This document shows, piece by piece, positions 58,827 to 64,000 of a DNA stretch of 64,000 nt. The first letter of the stretch is position 1. Each line of letters starts with the position of its first letter. Under the pieces are notes generated by a model. It was not told the origin of the DNA. It did no database searches and saw only the letters and a program-made list of their open reading frames with translations. This DNA is from Clusia tigrina (taxonomy: Eukaryota > Arthropoda > Insecta > Diptera > Clusiidae). Position numbers and translations under genes: made by a program. The stretch spans positions 103,075,698 to 103,139,697 of the forward strand of contig OV050030.1 of assembly GCA_920105625.2 (NCBI GenBank), read 5' to 3'.

Positions 58827-61483
58827 AAATCATTCTATGGAACGGTAATGGGCTGTCAAAACATTTATTAGAAATTAAAAAATTCCTTAAAACATACGAA
58901 ATAGATATACTCCTAATATCTGAAACCCATTTCACCAACAAAAGCCATTTTCAGATTCCGAACTTTAAGTTTTATCACACCCTGCACCCAGATAATAAGG
59001 CTCATGCAGGTTCAGCAATATTAATACGTAATAATATAAAACACTGTGAGAGCACATCTTATCGCACAGAAGCTATACAAGCCACCAATATAATTTTTGA
59101 TGACTGGAAAGGGCCAATTACAATTTCCGCTGTCTACACCCCCCCTAAACACAATAAAAATGGAGGAGTATGAGAAATTCTTTAAGACCCTTGGCAATAG
59201 ATTCCTAGCTGGAGGAGACTACAACGCAAAGCACACATACTGGGGTTCCCGTCTCACTACACCAAAAGGTCGACAGCTTTATGCGGCCATTGGAAAATTA
59301 ATTTACTCCCTGTCTCTTCAGGTACACCAACATACTGGCCAACAGATGTAAGAAAAATTCCCGACTTGATTGACTTCTGTGTGACGAAAGGTATCATGCT
59401 TAGTGATCTTAAATGTAGCCCATGTTTTGAGCTGTCTTCTGACCACTCTCCAGTTCTCGTCGAGCTTAACAACAATCTTGCCCTTCTTCCCAGTCAATGC
59501 AGCATACATAATCACAAAACTGATTGGAATCGCTTCCGATATATGGTATCTTCCACAATTGATTTAAAACTATCACTGAAATCTGAAGAAGACATCATTG
59601 CGGCTGTTGAACACTTCAACAACTGCCTGCAACAAGCTGCGTGGGACTCCACCCCCCACTAAATGAACGAAAATCAACGAAAATCTCCAAACCTATAAAA
59701 GAAAAACTGAGAGAAAAACGATATGCAAGAAAAAAGTGGCAACAAACTAGACATCCTGAGGACAAGAAAAAATTAAATGCGCTTACAAAAGAACTTAAAG
59801 AGATCCTTAATAACGAACGAAACACCCAACTCCATCATTACCTCAGTAATCTCGATGCAACAGCTGCTACAGAATACTCTCTCTGGAAAGCAACTAGGAA
59901 TCTAAAGAGACCCACAATGTTCCAATCCGCTTTACGAATGGAAAATAACGAATGGGCTAAAAGTGACATTGAAAGAGCAGTCACATTTGCCAGACACTTC
60001 AAAAAAGTATATACCCCACATGAAATCGAGCCCCCAGCATGTGTCACAGAAGAAGTGAAGAGTGTTCTGAGTAATACCCATCAGATGGACCTACCTACGT
60101 AAATTTTCCAAATCTGAAGTGAAAGCAGCTATTGATAAGCTAAATATTAAAAAAGCCCCTGGGTACGACCTTATCACTGGAAAAATAGTAAAACAACTTC
60201 CAGAAGAAGGAGTGACATATCTTACCTACTTATTTAACGCGGTACTCACATCTGGCTTTATACCTCCCCAATGGAAAGTGTCACAATTAAAAATGATTCT
60301 CAAACCCGGAAAAAGCGCTGATAAAGTTGAATCGTATCGCCCAATTAGCTTGTTACCGATTGCTTCTAAACTCATGGAAACCCTTTTCCTGAAAAGACTA
60401 CTCCCAATTATAGAAGAGCGAAAGCTAATTCCAAATCATCAATTTGGATTCAGGAAAAAACACAGCACAATCGAACAGGTTCATAGGATTGTTGAGTATA
60501 TACACACTGCATTCGAACATAAAAAATATTGTACAGCAGCGTTTCTTGACATCTCGCAAGCATTTGATCGCGTTTGGCACGATGGCTTGCTTTACAAAAT
60601 AAAAACTACACTCCCCATTAACTACTATGTGTTAATCAAGTCCTATCTTACAAATAGATATTTTTTCGTAAAGCAAGGTGAGGAACAATCTGAGCTCCAT
60701 GAAAGCTCAGCAGGCGTACCGCAAGGAAGTGTCATGGGCCCAATACTTTATCTACTTCACACGTACGACTTACCATCAGCTGAAGGAGTCACCATAGGTA
60801 CCTTTGCAGATGACACTGCTGTCTTAGCTGTTGACTCTCTCCCACACTTAGCTTCCTCTAAAATCCAGAGTGGGCTAAACAAAATTACTGACTGGCTAAA
60901 AAAATGGAAAATCAAGTTGAACGAAACAAAATCAGACCAGGTTACATTCACTCTGAAACGAAACACCTGCCCACCCGTTAAACTCAACGGCATAAATATA
61001 CCCCATGGTAATGAGGCTAGATACCTTGGGATGCACCTCGACAGAAGATTAACTTGGAAAACACATATATTTACAAAACGAAAATCACTCGGTTTAAAGC
61101 TCAGAAATCTACACAGGCTCTTGAATCGAAACTCCAAAGTCTCAATCGATAGCAAATTGCTCTTGTACTCACCAATTTTAAAACCAGTTTGGACATACGG
61201 TATTCAGCTGTGGGGCACTGCGGCAACTTCTAATGTTGAAATACTTGAAAAATTCCAATCAAAGACCCTAAGAATGATTGTAAACGCGCCCTATTATGTC
61301 ACAAACAACCAAATCCATCGTGACCTCAAAGTTCCTACAGTCGCTCAAGAAATAAAAAAGCTCTCTACTTCACACAATCTGAGACTCCTAGTCCACCCAA
61401 ATCCACTGATATCGGAACTCACTTCCAACCCCTTCACTTTCATCCGACTGAAGAGAAAATCCACAACAGATCTCCTGTACTAA
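58805..61483 (+). pseudogene. Jockey ORF2: endonuclease and reverse transcriptase
   Basis: An AP-type endonuclease starts with ILWNGNGL and ISETHF, continues with GGDYNAKHTYWGSR after a frameshift near 59165, and ends with SSDHSPVL after another near 59320. A linker follows (59641-60102), then a frameshift near 60100. The RT domain (60119-61483) has KKAPGYDLI, SYRPISLLP, FLDISQAFDRVWHDGL, GVPQGSVMGPILY and catalytic FADDTAVLA. Several frameshifts make it inactive, although the RT part alone is open for 454 codons. Confidence 0.93.
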
Positions 61484-61637
61484 TAGGCAATGGCTGCACC
61501 ACTGGGTGTAGTCCATAAAAGACAGTAAATACAAAAATTAGTCTTAAGTTATTAAATATTGCTGAATGTGATTGAATGTAACAGATTGCAATAAAATATT
61601 TGGATATTGAAAAAAAAAAAAAAATAAAATCTCAAAC

Positions 61638-61830
61638 GAAGAAGTGATTACCGAAACTAACGCGTATTTTGAGGGGTTCCCGAAATGTATTATTCAGATG
61701 GTATAAAAAAGTTTGAATCTCTTCTTACTAAGTGTGTCGAAGTACAAGGAGACTATGTGAGAAATAAATGGTTTTTGAAAAAAAAATGTTTTTTTCCTAC
61801 TTAGGTAGCTTCAATATAAATCAGCCCTCG
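61638..61830 (+). pseudogene. Mariner 3' end
   Basis: Continues the transposase after the jockey (YFEGFP-like end encoded near 61660-61690, then KFESLLTKCVEVQGDYV) to a stop and the right inverted repeat. These last codons are the usual C-terminus of a mariner transposase. Confidence 0.85.
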
Positions 61831-64000
61831 TACCTATCAAAGTTTGCAACATGCAAATGCTTTAAACTTTTTACTGGAGCGTCATAAAATCTTGAATTTT
61901 TGTGACAATAAAGTACTCGTGCCTCTTGTCAATTAAAGTTATCGCTCATAGCTATGCTACCCTTGAGTCCTCGTGCCTTTTGTTAAGCTATCGCTCATAG
62001 CTATGCTACCCTTGACTCCAAAATCAAACACTGATAAAACTTCAAATGGCCCTAACTTCTATACGGTGGGTCCTATACCTATCAAAGTTTGCAACATTCA
62101 AATGCGAGTAACTCTTTACTGGAGCGTCATAAAATCTTGAAATTTTGTAACAATAAAGAACTCGTGCCTTTTGTCTATTAAAGCTATCGCTCATAGCTAT
62201 GCTACCCTTGAGTCCCAAATCAAACACTGATAAAACTTTAAATGGCTCTAACTTATATATGGTGCGTCCTATACCTATCAAAGTTTGCAACTTCAAATGT
62301 TTGTTCCTTTTTACTGGAGCGTAATAAAACCTTGAAATTTTGTGACAATAAAGTACTCGTGCCGCTTGTAAATTAGAGATATCGCTCATAGCTATGCTCC
62401 CCTTGAGTCCCAAATCAAACACTGATAAAACTTCAAATAGCCCCAACTTCTATACGGTGCGTCCTATACCTATCAAAGTTTGCAACCTTCAAATGCTTGT
62501 AACTTTTTACTGGAGCGTCATAAAACCTTGAAATTTTGTGACAATAAAGTACTCGGGCCTCTTGTCAATTAAAGTTACCGCTCATAGCTATGCTACCCTT
62601 GAGTCACAAATCAAACACTGATAAAACTTCAAATGACCCTAACTTCTATACGGTGCGTCCTATACCTATCAAAGTTTGCAACTTCAAATGTTTGTTCCTT
62701 TTTACTGGAGCGTAATAAAACCGTGAAATTTTGTGACAATAAAGTACTCGTGCCTCTTGTCAATTAAAGATATCGCTCATAGCTTTGCTACCCTTGAGTC
62801 CCAAATCTAACACTGATAAAACTTCAAATGACCCCAACTTCTATACGGTGTGTCCTATACCTACCAAAGTTTGCAACATTCAAATGCTTGTAACTTTTTA
62901 CTGGATCGTAATAAAACCTTGAAATTTTGTGACAATAAAGTACTCGTGCCTCTTGTCAATTAAAGTTATCGCTCATAGCTATGCTACCCTTGAGCGCAAA
63001 AACAAACACTAATAAAAGTTCAAATGGCCCTAACTTCTATACTGTGCGTCCTAAACCTATCAAAGTTTGCAACATTCAAATGCTTTTAACTTTTTACTGG
63101 AGCGTCATAAAACCTTGCGATTTAAGCCATCGCTCGTAGATATGCTACCCTTGAGTCCTAAAACAAACACTGATAAAACTTCAAATGGCCCTAACTTCTT
63201 TACGGTGCGTCCTATACCTATCAAAGTTTGCAACATGCAAATGCTTGTAACATTTTACTGGAGCATCATAGAACCTTGAAATTTTGTGACAATAAAGTAC
63301 TCGTGCCTCTTGTCAATTTAAGCTATCGCTCATAGCTATGCTACCCTTGAGTCCCAAATCAAACACTGATAAAACTTCAAATAGCCCTAACTTCTATACG
63401 GTGCGTCCTATACCTATCAAAGTTTGCAACATTCAAATGCGTGTAGCTTTTTACTGGAGCGTCATAAAATCTTGAAATTTTGTGACAATAAAGTAGTCGT
63501 GCCTCTTGTCAATTAAAGTTATCGCTCATAGCTATGGTACCCTTGAGTCCTCGTGCCTCTTGTTAAGTTATCGCTCATAGCTATGCTACCCTTGACTCCA
63601 ACATAAAACACTGATAAAACTTCAAATGGCCCTAACTTCTATATGGTGCGTCCTATACCTATCAAAGTTTGCCACATTCAAATGCTTGTAAGTTTTTACT
63701 GGAGCGTCATAAAACCTTGAAATTTTGCGACAATGAACTTCTCGAGCTTCTTATCAATTTAAGCTATCGCTCATAGCTTTGCTGCCCTTGAGTCCCAAAA
63801 CAAACACTGATAAACTTTCAAATGGCCCTAACTTCTATACGGTGCGTCCTACACCTATCAAAGTTTGCAACATTCAAATGCTTGTAACTTTTTTCTGGAG
63901 CGTAATAAAATCTTGAAATTTTGTGACAATAAAGGACCCGTGCCTCTTGTCAATTTAAGCTATCGGTCATAGCTATCCTACCCTTGAGTCCCAAATCAAA
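61831..64000. repeat. 195-bp satellite array, right block
   Basis: About 11 monomers continue to the window edge in the same orientation and phase as the left block. Starts at 62471, 62665, 62860 and 63056 give periods of 194-196 bp. The internal-duplication variant recurs near 61960 and 63550. A frame of 134 codons across two monomers (62446-62042, minus) is chance. Confidence 0.96.

Larger units (their letters stand above)
58538..61637 (+). mobile_element. Jockey LINE inserted in the mariner transposase
   Basis: The insert 58547-61628 is flanked by the 9-bp duplication ATCTCAAAC (58538-58546, 61629-61637), has AATAAA at 61590 and ends in an A-rich tail. It is 5'-truncated within ORF1. It shares near-identical sequence with the fragment at 4047-4904. 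Confidence 0.96.
57463..61832 (+). mobile_element. Mariner element inserted in the satellite
   Basis: It spans 57465-61830 and is flanked by the TA duplication typical of Tc1/mariner (57463-57464, 61831-61832). The target in the satellite consensus is CCTATACCTATC. Terminal inverted repeats of about 30 bp start CGAGGGCGGATTGATATTGA at the left; the right end complements this with a few mismatches. Removing the jockey and its target duplication leaves about 1.28 kb, the normal mariner length. Confidence 0.95.

Noticed and set aside
62042..62446. 134-codon frame on the minus strand, and similar 60-75 codon frames at 54542-56349
   Set aside because: They are satellite monomers read through; frames appear only where local changes remove stops, and the two halves repeat each other.
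1..64000. tRNA or rRNA genes
   Set aside because: I saw no cloverleaf with A and B boxes and no rRNA-like conserved block; the tRNA-like match at 10221-10240 is the primer-binding site.

Overview
The window looks like insect heterochromatin, probably from a brachyceran fly. The evidence is AT-rich DNA with only transposable elements and satellite: Ty3/gypsy and errantivirus-type retroelements, a jockey-type LINE, a mariner element, and a primer-binding site that fits tRNA-Ser. The fly assignment is inference from element types. I found no intact host gene, tRNA, rRNA or CRISPR array.

Layout. Positions 1-42682 are three copies (A, B, C) of a large tandem unit with a period of 15650 bp; A is cut off by the left edge. 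Each unit holds a 12.6-kb Ty3/gypsy element on the minus strand (here called GypA) inserted in a 3.0-kb older repeat. That older repeat is a fragment of a different errantivirus (integrase and start of env, minus strand) plus about 0.7 kb of a 195-bp satellite. In B the GypA element is complete at both ends: LTRs at 12965-15592 and 25108-25610, flanked by the 4-bp duplication CGCT. Its 3' LTR is split by a 2.1-kb non-coding DNA transposon, which itself contains a shorter inverted-repeat element. In A and C the 5' LTR is cut at one identical junction that B lacks. Copy A also carries a 5'-truncated jockey.

A fourth copy, D (42683-52889), is the 3.0-kb repeat without GypA, and it keeps the empty GypA target site. 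D was hit instead by a plus-strand Ty3/gypsy element (GypB, 43042-51341) arranged LTR-internal-LTR-truncated internal, and by a 590-bp solo LTR. From 52890 to the right edge the DNA is 195-bp satellite, interrupted by a mariner (57465-61830) that carries a jockey.

History that can be read from the nesting: satellite; errantivirus insertion; tandem duplication of the 3.0-kb block; GypA insertion into one block; DNA transposon into the GypA LTR; amplification of the 15.65-kb unit; then recent GypB, jockey, mariner and solo-LTR events. GypA is defective in all copies because they share an internal deletion in RNase H. GypB is nearly intact and young: two differences between its 576-bp LTRs and one in-frame stop in pol. 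Its LTR has a cluster of heat-shock-element-like sites just upstream of a TATA box, which is the most testable functional signal in the window. The 3' region of GypA holds a cluster of exon-like open stretches on the same strand that I could not identify.
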